64,000 nt of DNA from NCBI GenBank assembly GCA_963757815.1, contig CAVWSN010000036.1, positions 62,001 to 126,000 on the forward strand. The letters run 5' to 3'. The position numbers were made by a program, and so were the translations under genes. The DNA comes from JACVRW01 sp963757815. Lineage in GTDB: Bacteria > Actinomycetota > Thermoleophilia > Solirubrobacterales > Thermoleophilaceae. The notes beneath the pieces were generated by a model that saw only the letters and a program-made list of their open reading frames with translations, was not told the origin of the DNA and did not search any database. Positions 7,767 to 15,264 of this stretch are shown piece by piece (position 1 is the stretch's first letter; every line of letters starts with the position of its first letter).

Positions 7767-9347
7767 CTATTGCCCGGGGGCGTTCGCGACCTCGACCTCG
7801 GCGCTCGCGCGGTCCTTCTTGCCGAGCCCGGTGCGCAGCTCCTTCGCCCCGAGGTTCACCGAGAAGAGGCCCGGCCCCTTCGGAGTCCAGGCGAACGACC
7901 CGCTGCCGCGCCGGAAGGTGGCGAGCCGGCTGTAGACGAGCTTGGCGCCCCGGTAGATCGTCAGCTCGACCGCCGAAAGCTTGGACACCGTGAAGGCGAT
8001 CGAGGCCGGCTGCCCCTCGCTGGCCAGCTCGGGGCCCTCGTACGTCAGAACGGGCGGGTCGACCTGGTAGCCGCGGTAGCGCCGCGCGTAGTCACAGTAG
8101 AGGGGGCCGAGCCGGCGGCTGCACATGCTCTGCAGGAACTCGCGCAGCAGCTCGTGGTAGTCGTAGCTCGACTCGGCGCCCGCGTACGAGTAGCGCGACC
8201 AGTCGCCCACGTCGCTGAGCGGCAGCTCCTCGCGCGCCTCGGGCTCGGCCTCGACGTAGAGCCCGCGGGCGCGCTCGTCGCCGGCGATCTGTGCGAAGTC
8301 GTACAGCCCGATCAGGGACTGCAGGAAGGCGTTGAAAATCCACAGCCGCGGTGCGAACGAGTACTGGAGGTAGTGGATCCCCCCGGCCGGCCCCGTGGCA
8401 CGCACGCCCGTGGGCGGCAGCGTCTCGAAGGCGCCGAGCGCCTGTCGGGCGGTCTCGAGATAGGCGGGCTGAGCGAGGAGCTGTGCGGCGCGCGCGAGCG
8501 CCTGGATGCCGGTTGCCTGGGCCATCCCGCTCATCCAGGGCGGGGCGCCGCCGCCGAAATGGAACAGGTACTCCCACGCGATGAAGCCGCGGCCGCGCTT
8601 GACCGCGAGCGCGGTCATCTCGTCCAGCAGCGTGCGCAGGGCGAGCTGATCGCAGGTGGGCTCGGCGCGCTCGCAGAACCCGTGCAGGTGGTTGGCCTTC
8701 TTGAACGTGGACAGCGGATGCAGCTGCAGCCCCTCGCCCGGGAAGTACTGGAACAGGATCTGGCTGCCGCTGAAGCTGATCTGGTCGCCCGCGGCGGGGT
8801 AGGGCAGCTTGCGCCAGTACTGGCGGTTGCGCTCGAGCTGGAGGAAGGCGACCGGCATGCGCGTCGGGGTGAGCCGGCGCGCCAGCGCGAGCGCCTCGAC
8901 CGAATCGGTCACATAGAGCAGCTGCGTCCTGCGAGCCCCGCGCAGCTTGCGGAGCGCGCGGATCGCGAGGACGTAGTAGCGCCGCCAGCGCTGATAGTCG
9001 GTGCTCGCGATCTTGGTGCGGCGCAGCTCACGGGACAGTGTCCTGTAGACCGCCCTGCGCCCGCGCTTGCTCGACGAGCGCGCGATGCGCCACGCGCGCG
9101 CCGCCCGTGCGGACTCGCGGCTCGCTCGTGCGGTCCGGGCGCTCGACGCGCTGGCCGCGAATCCAAGCGGGCCGGCGCCGCCCACGGGCATGCCCAGCTC
9201 GATCTCGGCGCGGCTCGGGACCGCGGGATCCTGCACCCGCTTGGCCTTTCCACCGTCGACGACGACGACCTCACCCGCCTGGGCGGGTGCTGCCATGACG
9301 GCGAACGCCGCGAGCGCGGCCAGGGCTGTTCGTTTGACGTACCCCAT
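7767..9347 (-). CDS. Secreted protein with D-glucuronyl C5-epimerase C-terminal-like domain
   Basis: A 526-residue exported protein. ATG 9347 gives a signal peptide (MGYVKRTALAALAAFAVMAA, ending AQAG). Residues about 180-410 match the C5-epimerase C-terminal domain pattern: ISFSGSQILFQYFPGEGLQL, HPLSTFKKAN, AWEYLFHFGGGAPPWMSGMA, GIHYLQYSFAP and the late SYDYHELL. Known members epimerise uronic acids in heparan sulfate; the bacterial substrate here is unknown and could be a surface polysaccharide. The last about 100 residues look like an Ig-type beta domain. It is divergently transcribed from a lipoprotein gene across a 59-bp promoter region. Confidence 0.75.
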   Translation of the reverse strand: MGYVKRTALAALAAFAVMAAPAQAGEVVVVDGGKAKRVQDPAVPSRAEIELGMPVGGAGPLGFAASASSARTARASRESARAARAWRIARSSSKRGRRAVYRTLSRELRRTKIASTDYQRWRRYYVLAIRALRKLRGARRTQLLYVTDSVEALALARRLTPTRMPVAFLQLERNRQYWRKLPYPAAGDQISFSGSQILFQYFPGEGLQLHPLSTFKKANHLHGFCERAEPTCDQLALRTLLDEMTALAVKRGRGFIAWEYLFHFGGGAPPWMSGMAQATGIQALARAAQLLAQPAYLETARQALGAFETLPPTGVRATGPAGGIHYLQYSFAPRLWIFNAFLQSLIGLYDFAQIAGDERARGLYVEAEPEAREELPLSDVGDWSRYSYAGAESSYDYHELLREFLQSMCSRRLGPLYCDYARRYRGYQVDPPVLTYEGPELASEGQPASIAFTVSKLSAVELTIYRGAKLVYSRLATFRRGSGSFAWTPKGPGLFSVNLGAKELRTGLGKKDRASAEVEVANAPGQ

Positions 9348-9406
9348 CTGGTTGTCCAACACGATGACGACGGCGAGTTGCGGTTGGCATAGCTACCCTG
9401 CCCCGC

Positions 9407-10534
9407 GTGCGCCGCCTGCTGTTCCTACTGCTCTTCGCCACGGTGGCGCTCGCCTCCTGCGGAGGCGGCGACGACCAGGACGACGTCGAGGGACTCCTCG
9501 ACAACGCCTTCTCGGGCGGCATCGAGAGCGCCGACCTGAAGCTCGATGCGGAGCTTCGCCTCGAGGGTAGCCCGTCGCTCGAGCGACCCGTCCGCCTTCA
9601 GGCTAGCGGGCCGTTCATCTCGAACGAGGACAAGCTGCCGTCCGCTGACATCGAGATCAAGATCGGCAGCGACGGCGGCGGCCAGACGATTACCACCGGC
9701 GTACTGCTGACGGGCGACCGTGCGTTCGTGAAGTTCCAGGACGTCTACTACGAGCAGCCCCCGGCCCAGGTGCGGCGCGCCAACCGCGCGCTCCGCAGGA
9801 ACCGCAGCAGAAACAGCTCGCTGTCCGAGCTCGGCTTCGACCCACGCGGCTGGCTCGCCGACGCCCAGGACGAGGGCGAGGCCGATGTGGCCGGCGTCGA
9901 GACCCGCCACGTGTCCGGCACGCTCGACGTCGAGAGCGTGCTGCGCGACTTCAACCGCTTCGTCCGCAGGTCGGGCCAGGCCGTGGGCGGGGCGACCGGT
10001 CAGGCTCCGCCGGCGCGGCTGTCGGCGGCGCAGATCCGGACCATCACCGACGCCGTCGAGAACCCGACCTTCGATGTATATGTCGGCAAGGAGGACGGGC
10101 TCATCCGCCGGGTCTCGGGCCGCATCGAGTTCGAGGTGCCCGAGCCGAGCCGCGCGGAGCTGGGCGGGATCGAGGCAGGAGCGGTCGAGTTCTCGCTCGA
10201 GCTCGCCGACGTGAACGGCGATCAGGAGATCGAGGCGCCCGCAAGGGCGCGGCCGATCTCGGTTCTCACCCGCTCGCTCGGTGGTCAGAGCGTGCTCGAG
10301 GGGCTCGGCAGCGGCATCGAGTCGGGGTCCGACGGCGGCGCGAGCGAGTCCACGCCTGAGATCGAGCCGCCGAGCAACGGCGCCGGCGGCCAGGGCCAGG
10401 GCCAGCTCCCGCCCGAGAGCACCACGACGCCCGAGGCCGAGGACTTCCAGCGCTACGCGGAGTGCCTCGACGAGGCCCGCCCCGAGGACACCGAGGCACT
10501 GCAGCGCTGCGCCGAGCTCCTTCAGAGTCCCTAG
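9407..10534 (+). CDS. Putative lipoprotein of unknown function
   Basis: A 375-residue protein. GTG 9407 gives a short lipoprotein signal (MRRLLFLLLFATVALASCGG) with lipobox LASC, so Cys18 should be lipidated. The next about 250 residues are rich in alternating beta-strand patterns (SADLKLDAELRLEG, KLPSADIEIKIG), reminiscent of LppX/LprG-like lipid-carrier folds, but I cannot assign the family. The C-terminal about 90 residues are Gly/Ser/Gln-rich and end in a small paired-Cys segment (YAECLDEARPEDTEALQRCAE). It sits on the surface opposite the C5-epimerase-like gene. Confidence 0.75.
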   Translation: MRRLLFLLLFATVALASCGGGDDQDDVEGLLDNAFSGGIESADLKLDAELRLEGSPSLERPVRLQASGPFISNEDKLPSADIEIKIGSDGGGQTITTGVLLTGDRAFVKFQDVYYEQPPAQVRRANRALRRNRSRNSSLSELGFDPRGWLADAQDEGEADVAGVETRHVSGTLDVESVLRDFNRFVRRSGQAVGGATGQAPPARLSAAQIRTITDAVENPTFDVYVGKEDGLIRRVSGRIEFEVPEPSRAELGGIEAGAVEFSLELADVNGDQEIEAPARARPISVLTRSLGGQSVLEGLGSGIESGSDGGASESTPEIEPPSNGAGGQGQGQLPPESTTTPEAEDFQRYAECLDEARPEDTEALQRCAELLQSP

Positions 10535-10547
10535 CGCGGGCGGCGTG

Positions 10548-11123
10548 ATGGCCGCGCTCCCGGTAGCCGCAGCGTGCCGCCATCTCGATGCGCGTGAAGG
10601 GTTCGAGGTGCTGTTCCCGCTCGCCGAGGCGGACGGCTACCGCTTCGAAGGGCACTGCAGCGCCGTCGAAGACGGGCAGGCCTGGGCGATCAGATATTCG
10701 ATCGTGCTGGATGCAAGCTGGATCACGCGCTCCGCCCACATCGTCAGCAGGTCGGCATTCGGGACCCGTGAGCTGAGGTTGGAGGGGGACGGTGAGGGTG
10801 GGTGGCTGCTCGACTCGAGGCCGGTCACGCACGTAGAGGGATGCCTGGACGTCGACCTCGAGGCGTCGGCGTTCACGAACACCTTCCCGGAGCGCCGGCT
10901 CGCCCTCGAGCCGGGCCGGCGGGCGGAAGCGCCGGCCGTCTACGTGCGCGCCCCGGACCTCCGCGTCGAGCGGCTCGAGCAGAGCTACGCGCGGATCGAG
11001 GACGAGGATGGGCGACGGCGCTACGCCTATGCCGCGCCGGCCTTCGACGTCGAGACGGTGCTCGTCTACGACGAGGACGGCATCGTGCTCGACTACCCGG
11101 GGCTGGCGACGCGGGTCTTCTAG
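10548..11123 (+). CDS. Putative glycolipid-binding-domain protein
   Basis: A 191-residue soluble protein. The sequence pattern (EGFEVLFP, GYRFEGHCSAVEDGQAWAIR, YSIVLDASWITRSAHIVSR, then a C-terminal VLVYDEDGIVLDYPGLATRVF) resembles the putative glycolipid-binding family (formerly DUF1089), known mainly from structure. ATG 10548 lies 14 bases after the lipoprotein stop, so the two may be cotranscribed. No catalytic residues can be named. Confidence 0.7.
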   Translation: MAALPVAAACRHLDAREGFEVLFPLAEADGYRFEGHCSAVEDGQAWAIRYSIVLDASWITRSAHIVSRSAFGTRELRLEGDGEGGWLLDSRPVTHVEGCLDVDLEASAFTNTFPERRLALEPGRRAEAPAVYVRAPDLRVERLEQSYARIEDEDGRRRYAYAAPAFDVETVLVYDEDGIVLDYPGLATRVF

Positions 11124-11186
11124 CCGGGCTCCGCGCTTCCCGGTGGCGAGCTTCTTCCGGGTGTTGGTCTCCGCCGGCCGGGCTAG

Positions 11187-11440
11187 GGCTGGGGAAGGGT
11201 GTGTGGGACAGCGGCCGCTGTGCCTCTCTTGGCAAACAATCTTCGGCTGATCCCGGGTGTTGCCGAATCTGCATCGGCACCGGCGAAACTCCGATCTGTG
11301 ATCCGGCTCAGCCGTCCTGCCCTGGGGGTCTCCTGGCCCACCAGGGCAGGACGGCTCGGATTTCCCGCCATCCGCGGCCGAACGATCTTCGATCACGTCC
11401 GGCCAGCCGCGACCGACGAGCAACATCCCCTTCCCCAGCC
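11187..11440. repeat. Intergenic region dense in inverted repeats (possible miniature element or structured RNA)
   Basis: The about 385-bp gap between two convergent genes holds no credible ORF but nested symmetry. A 13-bp inverted repeat (ggctggggaaggg at 11187-11199; its complement at 11428-11440) brackets the region. Inside it is a perfect 14-bp palindrome acagcggccgctgt (11208-11221) and a perfect 16-bp stem, agccgtcctgccctgg (11310-11325) with its complement (11341-11356), around a 15-base loop. The 16-bp hairpin could serve as a bidirectional terminator. The bracketing repeat is unexplained. Confidence 0.55.
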
Positions 11441-11507
11441 AATACGCGAGACCGGCCCGGCGCCAACTCACCGAGCCCCAGGAACTCCCAGCGAGGGGGA
11501 AGCCCGC

Positions 11508-12650
11508 CTAGCTCCGGGCCGCCGCCGCGGTCCGGCGCAGGTCGCGCTCCGGGTCGATGCCCCAGCGCCGCGCCAGCTCGGCCTGCCACGCCGCCACGGG
11601 CCAGCGGTCCGGGCGCTCCTCGCCGTCATGGTCGGGCGTCGCGCCCTTGAGCAGCATCGAGCCGGCGTTGTCTCCGATGCGGCGGATCTCGTCGACCTCG
11701 GCGGCGCTCAGCAGCGGGCCGGCCGGCACGGCCGCCAGCTCCTCGCGCTTGCGCTCGATCGGCTTGGCGCCCGGACCGGACTCCTGGATGAGCGTCGGCG
11801 CGACGCACTCGACCGCCTCGTGCGCGAGGTTCCAGACGCAGGCGAGCTGGAGCGGCGTCAGGCCGTGGCGCTCGGCAAGCGGGCGCACGAGGTCGAGCTT
11901 CTCGCGCCCCGCCTCCACCCACCCATCAGGGCGGAAACCGCGGTGGTCATGGTCGGGGAAGGCGTGACCGGGTAGTACGTCGTCGTGGAAGAGTCCGCCG
12001 TAGTCGACCACCCGCGTCACGACGCTCACGCCGTGGCGCGCCGCGGCGCCGAGCGCGAGCTCACCGGGCCAGGGCTCGAACGGGTTGAGGATCAGCATGG
12101 CCCAGTCGATGAGGTCGCCGTAACGCTCGAAGCAGCCGATCACGTCGAGCGTGAAGCCGTTCGCCGGCCCGGGCGCGAGCCCGAGCATGCGCGTGAGGCC
12201 CTCGTCGCGCAGCTCGCGCAGCGCCTCCCACACCTCGGGCGACTCGAAGCCGCGCCGGTCGGGGTTGTGGAGCAGCAGCAGGTCGAACGAGTCGACGCCG
12301 CAGCGCTCGAGGCTGCGCTCGACCGCCATGCGCAGATAGCCGGCGTAGCCCTGGGGGCCGCGCAGCCTGGGATCGGTGAAGCGCGGATAGCCCTTGGCGC
12401 CCTCGCGCTCGCCCTCGTAGAAGTCGTGTCCGACCGCCCCGGCGAGCGCGTACTCCGAGCGCGGCAGCCCCGCCAGGGCGCGCCCGACGAGCGCGTCCGC
12501 CGCGCCGGCGCCGTAGGCGTCGGCGGTCATCACGGTCCGGATTCCACCCCCGGGGCGAACGAGGGCCTCCAGACGCTCCTCCGAGATGGGCTCCCCGAAG
12601 CGCATGAAGCGCCCGCCGCTCCAGGTGCCCACTGCCACGTGCCCGAGCAT
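11508..12650 (-). CDS. Aldo/keto reductase family protein
   Basis: A 380-residue protein of the AKR (TIM-barrel) superfamily. DAYGAGAADALVGRAL holds the usual catalytic-Tyr-region pattern, and VDSFDLLLLHNPDRR is the characteristic barrel strand preceding the cofactor-binding segments. LTPLQLACVWNLAHEAV and the VPAGPLLSAAEVDEIRRI tail are also typical. It should reduce carbonyls with NAD(P)H; the substrate is unknown. ATG 12650 is used. It is transcribed away from terC, with a 43-bp gap holding both promoters. Confidence 0.85.
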   Translation of the reverse strand: MLGHVAVGTWSGGRFMRFGEPISEERLEALVRPGGGIRTVMTADAYGAGAADALVGRALAGLPRSEYALAGAVGHDFYEGEREGAKGYPRFTDPRLRGPQGYAGYLRMAVERSLERCGVDSFDLLLLHNPDRRGFESPEVWEALRELRDEGLTRMLGLAPGPANGFTLDVIGCFERYGDLIDWAMLILNPFEPWPGELALGAAARHGVSVVTRVVDYGGLFHDDVLPGHAFPDHDHRGFRPDGWVEAGREKLDLVRPLAERHGLTPLQLACVWNLAHEAVECVAPTLIQESGPGAKPIERKREELAAVPAGPLLSAAEVDEIRRIGDNAGSMLLKGATPDHDGEERPDRWPVAAWQAELARRWGIDPERDLRRTAAAARS

Positions 12651-12673
12651 GTCCCCACTCTAAGGTCCAAAGC

Positions 12674-12697
12674 ATGACTGGCAGGCCCAGGGCGTGA
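12674..12697 (+). other. Seven-codon upstream ORF overlapping the terC start
   Basis: ATG at 12674 starts MTGRPRA and stops with a TGA that overlaps the GTG start of terC (GTGA). An AAGG lies 8 bases upstream of this ATG, whereas the terC GTG has no clear ribosome site of its own. This geometry would couple terC translation to the tiny ORF. It may also be chance. Confidence 0.3.
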
Positions 12698-13764
12698 CCG
12701 GCGCCGACCTCGTGCTCTTCGGCGGGCTCCTCGTAGCCCTGTTCTTCTTCCTGTGGCTCGATCTGCACTTCTTCGCGCGCGGGCGCGAGCCGAGCTTCAA
12801 GGAGGCGATCTGGTGGTCGGTCGGCTGGCTCGCGCTGTCGCTCCTGGCCGCCGTGCCGGTGCTGCTGCTCGAGGGCAGCGAGGACGCCGTCCTCTACACG
12901 ACCGTCTACCTGATCGAGCGCTCGCTCTCGCTCGACAACCTGTTCGTCTTCCTGCTGCTGTTCGCCTACTTCGGCGTGCCCTACGAGCGCCGCCCGCGGC
13001 TGCTGTTCTGGGGGATCGTCGCGGCGCTCGCGATGCGCGGCGTATTCATCCTCGCCGGCGTCGAGCTGATCGAGCAGTTCCACGTGGTGATCTACCTGCT
13101 CGGCGCCGCGCTGATCGTGCTCGCGTACCGGATCTGGAGGGGGGTTGCGGAGAACGTCGATCCGGACCGGAACCTGATGGTGCGCGCGGTGCGCAAGGTG
13201 TTCCCGGTCACGAGCGAGTTCCACGGCGGGCACTGGTTCGTCAAGCAGAACGGCGTGCGCCACGCCACGCCGCTCTTCCTCTGCCTCGCCGCGATCGTGT
13301 TCGCGGACCTGGCCTTCGCGATCGACTCGATCCCGGCGGCCTTCGCGATCACGCGCGACCCGCTCCTGATCTGGATGGGCAACGTCTTCGCGCTGCTGGG
13401 CATGCGCGCGCTGTTCGTGCTCGTGGAGAGCCTGATCGCGCGCTTCCGCTACCTGGACGAGACGATCGCGATCGTGCTCGGTCTCGTGGGCGTCAAGCTC
13501 CTGATCGAGGACCTGGTCGAGATCGGCCCGCTCGTGAGCCTCGCCGTGATCGCCGTGGCCTTCACGATCGGGATCCTGCTGTCGATCCGGGCGGACCGCC
13601 GCGACCCGCACGCCGAGGAGAAGCGCGAGGAGCGCGTGGAGCAGATGCGACAGGGCGCCGAGTTCGCGCACGACGAGCACGGCGGCGACGACGGGGGCGA
13701 CGCGCCCGGGGTCTCAGGCGTCGTCCATAGTGCGCCGGCCGAGCGGGCCGGCAAACCCGAGTAG
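12694..13764 (+). CDS. TerC/Alx family integral membrane protein
   Basis: A 356-residue protein with about nine membrane segments. It carries the family signatures ERSLSLDNLFVFLLLF (about residues 73-88) and FADLAFAIDSIPA (about 204-216), whose acidic residues lie in membrane helices and are tied to metal-ion (Mn2+) export in characterised Alx/TerC proteins. The hydrophilic tail after residue 300 is Lys/Glu and then Gly/Asp-rich. No manganese riboswitch is seen upstream; instead a seven-codon ORF overlaps the start. Tellurite resistance need not be implied by the family name. Confidence 0.92.
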   Translation: MTGADLVLFGGLLVALFFFLWLDLHFFARGREPSFKEAIWWSVGWLALSLLAAVPVLLLEGSEDAVLYTTVYLIERSLSLDNLFVFLLLFAYFGVPYERRPRLLFWGIVAALAMRGVFILAGVELIEQFHVVIYLLGAALIVLAYRIWRGVAENVDPDRNLMVRAVRKVFPVTSEFHGGHWFVKQNGVRHATPLFLCLAAIVFADLAFAIDSIPAAFAITRDPLLIWMGNVFALLGMRALFVLVESLIARFRYLDETIAIVLGLVGVKLLIEDLVEIGPLVSLAVIAVAFTIGILLSIRADRRDPHAEEKREERVEQMRQGAEFAHDEHGGDDGGDAPGVSGVVHSAPAERAGKPE

Positions 13765-13774
13765 GCCCCAGAGC

Positions 13775-14110
13775 CTAGGCGCCGGCGCGCTGGCGCCCCA
13801 GCTGGCGGTCGAGCGCGGCGAGCCGCTCGTCCCACTCGCCGCCCACCTCGGCCATCCACGCGAGGGCCTCGGACATGGGGCCGGGGGTGGGGCGGTAGAG
13901 CACCTCGCGCCCGGAGCGCCGCGCGGCCACGAGGCCCGCCCCGGCGAGCGTGCCCAGGTGCTTCTGGACAGCCTGTCTCGTTACCGGCAGCTCGCGCGCG
14001 AGGTCGGTCGCACTCGCCTCCCCACGCCGGCCGAGCAGGGCGAACAGGTCGCGCCGCGTACCGTCCGAGAGCGCGCTGAAGACGGCGTCCGCCGGGTCCG
14101 CGGCGGGCAT
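13775..14110 (-). CDS. ArsR-type winged-helix transcriptional regulator
   Basis: A 111-residue repressor-like protein. FSALSDGTRRDLFALLGR starts the fold and ASATDLARELPVTRQAVQKHLGTLAGAGLV is the helix-turn-helix, followed by the wing REVLYRPTPG. There are no Cys metal ligands, as in the subgroup paired with AHSA1-type proteins. Its ATG overlaps the stop of the SRPBCC gene (ATGA), so the pair forms an operon in which the regulator is the second gene. Two palindromes upstream of the operon are the obvious operators. Confidence 0.92.
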   Translation of the reverse strand: MPAADPADAVFSALSDGTRRDLFALLGRRGEASATDLARELPVTRQAVQKHLGTLAGAGLVAARRSGREVLYRPTPGPMSEALAWMAEVGGEWDERLAALDRQLGRQRAGA

Positions 14111-14511
14111 CAGCCGATCATCATGAGCGAGGCGCCACCGCCGGCGCCGGCCGAGGCCACGGGGCCGCTTCCGCCTGCCAGGTCGAGCTCGACGGCCAGA
14201 TCGCGGCCGCGAACGCTGAGGATCTCGAGCGGCCGCGACTCGGTCACGCGCACCCGCGTGCCCTCATCGGTCTCCTCCAGATCGAGCTCCACGCGCGACG
14301 CCTCCTCGTCGGGGGCGCTCCACCAGAAGACGAGCCGGCGCGGCTCATCCGCCTCCTCGACGAAGCCGCTGCGCTCACCGGCGCGCACCTCGCCGGCCGG
14401 GTGCAGCTCGATCTGGGCGTCGTCGCCGAGCCAGCCGGGTTCCGCCAGCGAGCGCCACACCTCCTCGGGGGTCTCCGGGACGATCAGTTCGCGTTCGACG
14501 GCCTTATCCAT
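14110..14511 (-). CDS. SRPBCC (AHSA1-like) ligand-binding domain protein
   Basis: A 133-residue START/Bet v1-type protein. VERELIVPETPEEVWRSL is the usual first strand-helix and ERSGFVEEADEPRRLVFWWS plus RVELDLEETDEGTRVRVTES form the middle sheet. ATG 14511 is chosen because the in-frame extension to 14595 crosses the operator palindromes and reads poorly. Such proteins bind hydrophobic ligands or act as small cyclases. Co-operonic with an ArsR regulator, it may be the effector part of a ligand-responsive module. Confidence 0.85.
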   Translation of the reverse strand: MDKAVERELIVPETPEEVWRSLAEPGWLGDDAQIELHPAGEVRAGERSGFVEEADEPRRLVFWWSAPDEEASRVELDLEETDEGTRVRVTESRPLEILSVRGRDLAVELDLAGGSGPVASAGAGGGASLMMIG

Positions 14512-14526
14512 AGGGGGCCTCCATGT

Positions 14527-14575
14527 GCAACCCAATGGTTGCGCTACAGTGCAACTGAATAGTTGCACTGTAGCG
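14527..14575. promoter_or_regulatory. Tandem palindromic operator between SRPBCC/ArsR and clpP
   Basis: Two inverted repeats lie in the divergent promoter region. gcaacc-caat-ggttgc spans 14527-14542. A perfect 15-bp arm (14542-14556) with its complement (14561-14575) around gaat spans 14542-14575, with core agtgcaact/agttgcact. The shared half-site is a GCAAC-type element with a 4-bp spacer, the geometry of ArsR-family operators. The second palindrome ends 19 bases before the clpP ATG, so repressor binding could affect both directions. Confidence 0.85.
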
Positions 14576-14594
14576 GGCGAAAGGAGAGCTCCCA

Positions 14595-15254
14595 ATGCAA
14601 GTCGGCCGCGTCACCAGCCAGCTCATCCCGATGGTCGTCGAGCAGACCCCCCGGGGCGAGCGCTCATTCGACATCTACTCGCGCCTCCTGAACGAGCGCA
14701 TCGTCTTCATCGGGCGCCCGATCGACGACGAGATCGCCAACCTCGTGGTGGCCCAGCTCGTGCACCTCGAGTCCGAGGACCCCGACAAGGACGTGTCCGT
14801 GTACGTCAACTCGCCGGGCGGCTCGCTCCACGCCGGGCTCGCCATCTACGACACGATGCAGTACATCCGCCCCGACGTGCAGACCATCTGCTACGGGATG
14901 GCGATGTCCGCCGGCTCGCTGATCCTCGCGGGCGGCACAGAGGGGAAGCGGCTCACGCTCCCCAACGCACGCATCCTCATCCATCAGCCGTCGTCGGGAT
15001 TCCAGGGCCAGTCCTCGGACATCGAGATCCACGCCCGCGAGGTCCTCGAGCTGCGCCGGTTGATCGAGGAGATCTACGCGCGCCACACCGGGAAGAGCGC
15101 GGACGAGGTCCACGAGGACATGGAGCGCGACCGCTTCTTCGGAGCCGAGGAGGCAGTCGAGTACGGGCTCGTCGACCGCATCGTGGCCGCGAGCGAGCTG
15201 CGCCGCCCGCCCTCGGGCTTCGCGGCCGCCGCCGCGGGGGTGAACGGAAGCTAG
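14595..15254 (+). CDS. clpP: ATP-dependent Clp protease proteolytic subunit
   Basis: A 219-residue serine protease of normal length. GMAMSAGSLILAGG carries the nucleophile Ser (about residue 103), ILIHQPSSGFQGQ the catalytic His (about 128), and VEYGLVDRIV the Asp. It forms the two-ring chamber served by ClpX or ClpC. AAGGAG sits 8 bases before the ATG. No clpX or second clpP is adjacent, whereas actinobacteria often have clpP1-clpP2 in tandem, so this may be an extra paralogue. Its promoter overlaps the ArsR-type palindromes. Confidence 0.95.
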   Translation: MQVGRVTSQLIPMVVEQTPRGERSFDIYSRLLNERIVFIGRPIDDEIANLVVAQLVHLESEDPDKDVSVYVNSPGGSLHAGLAIYDTMQYIRPDVQTICYGMAMSAGSLILAGGTEGKRLTLPNARILIHQPSSGFQGQSSDIEIHAREVLELRRLIEEIYARHTGKSADEVHEDMERDRFFGAEEAVEYGLVDRIVAASELRRPPSGFAAAAAGVNGS

Positions 15255-15264
15255 CTTTCGCTGG

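Noticed and set aside
11199..11975. 258-codon plus-strand ORF opposite the aldo/keto reductase
   Set aside because: It is a shadow of the minus-strand gene plus the repeat region; composition is Arg/Pro-rich without domain signals.
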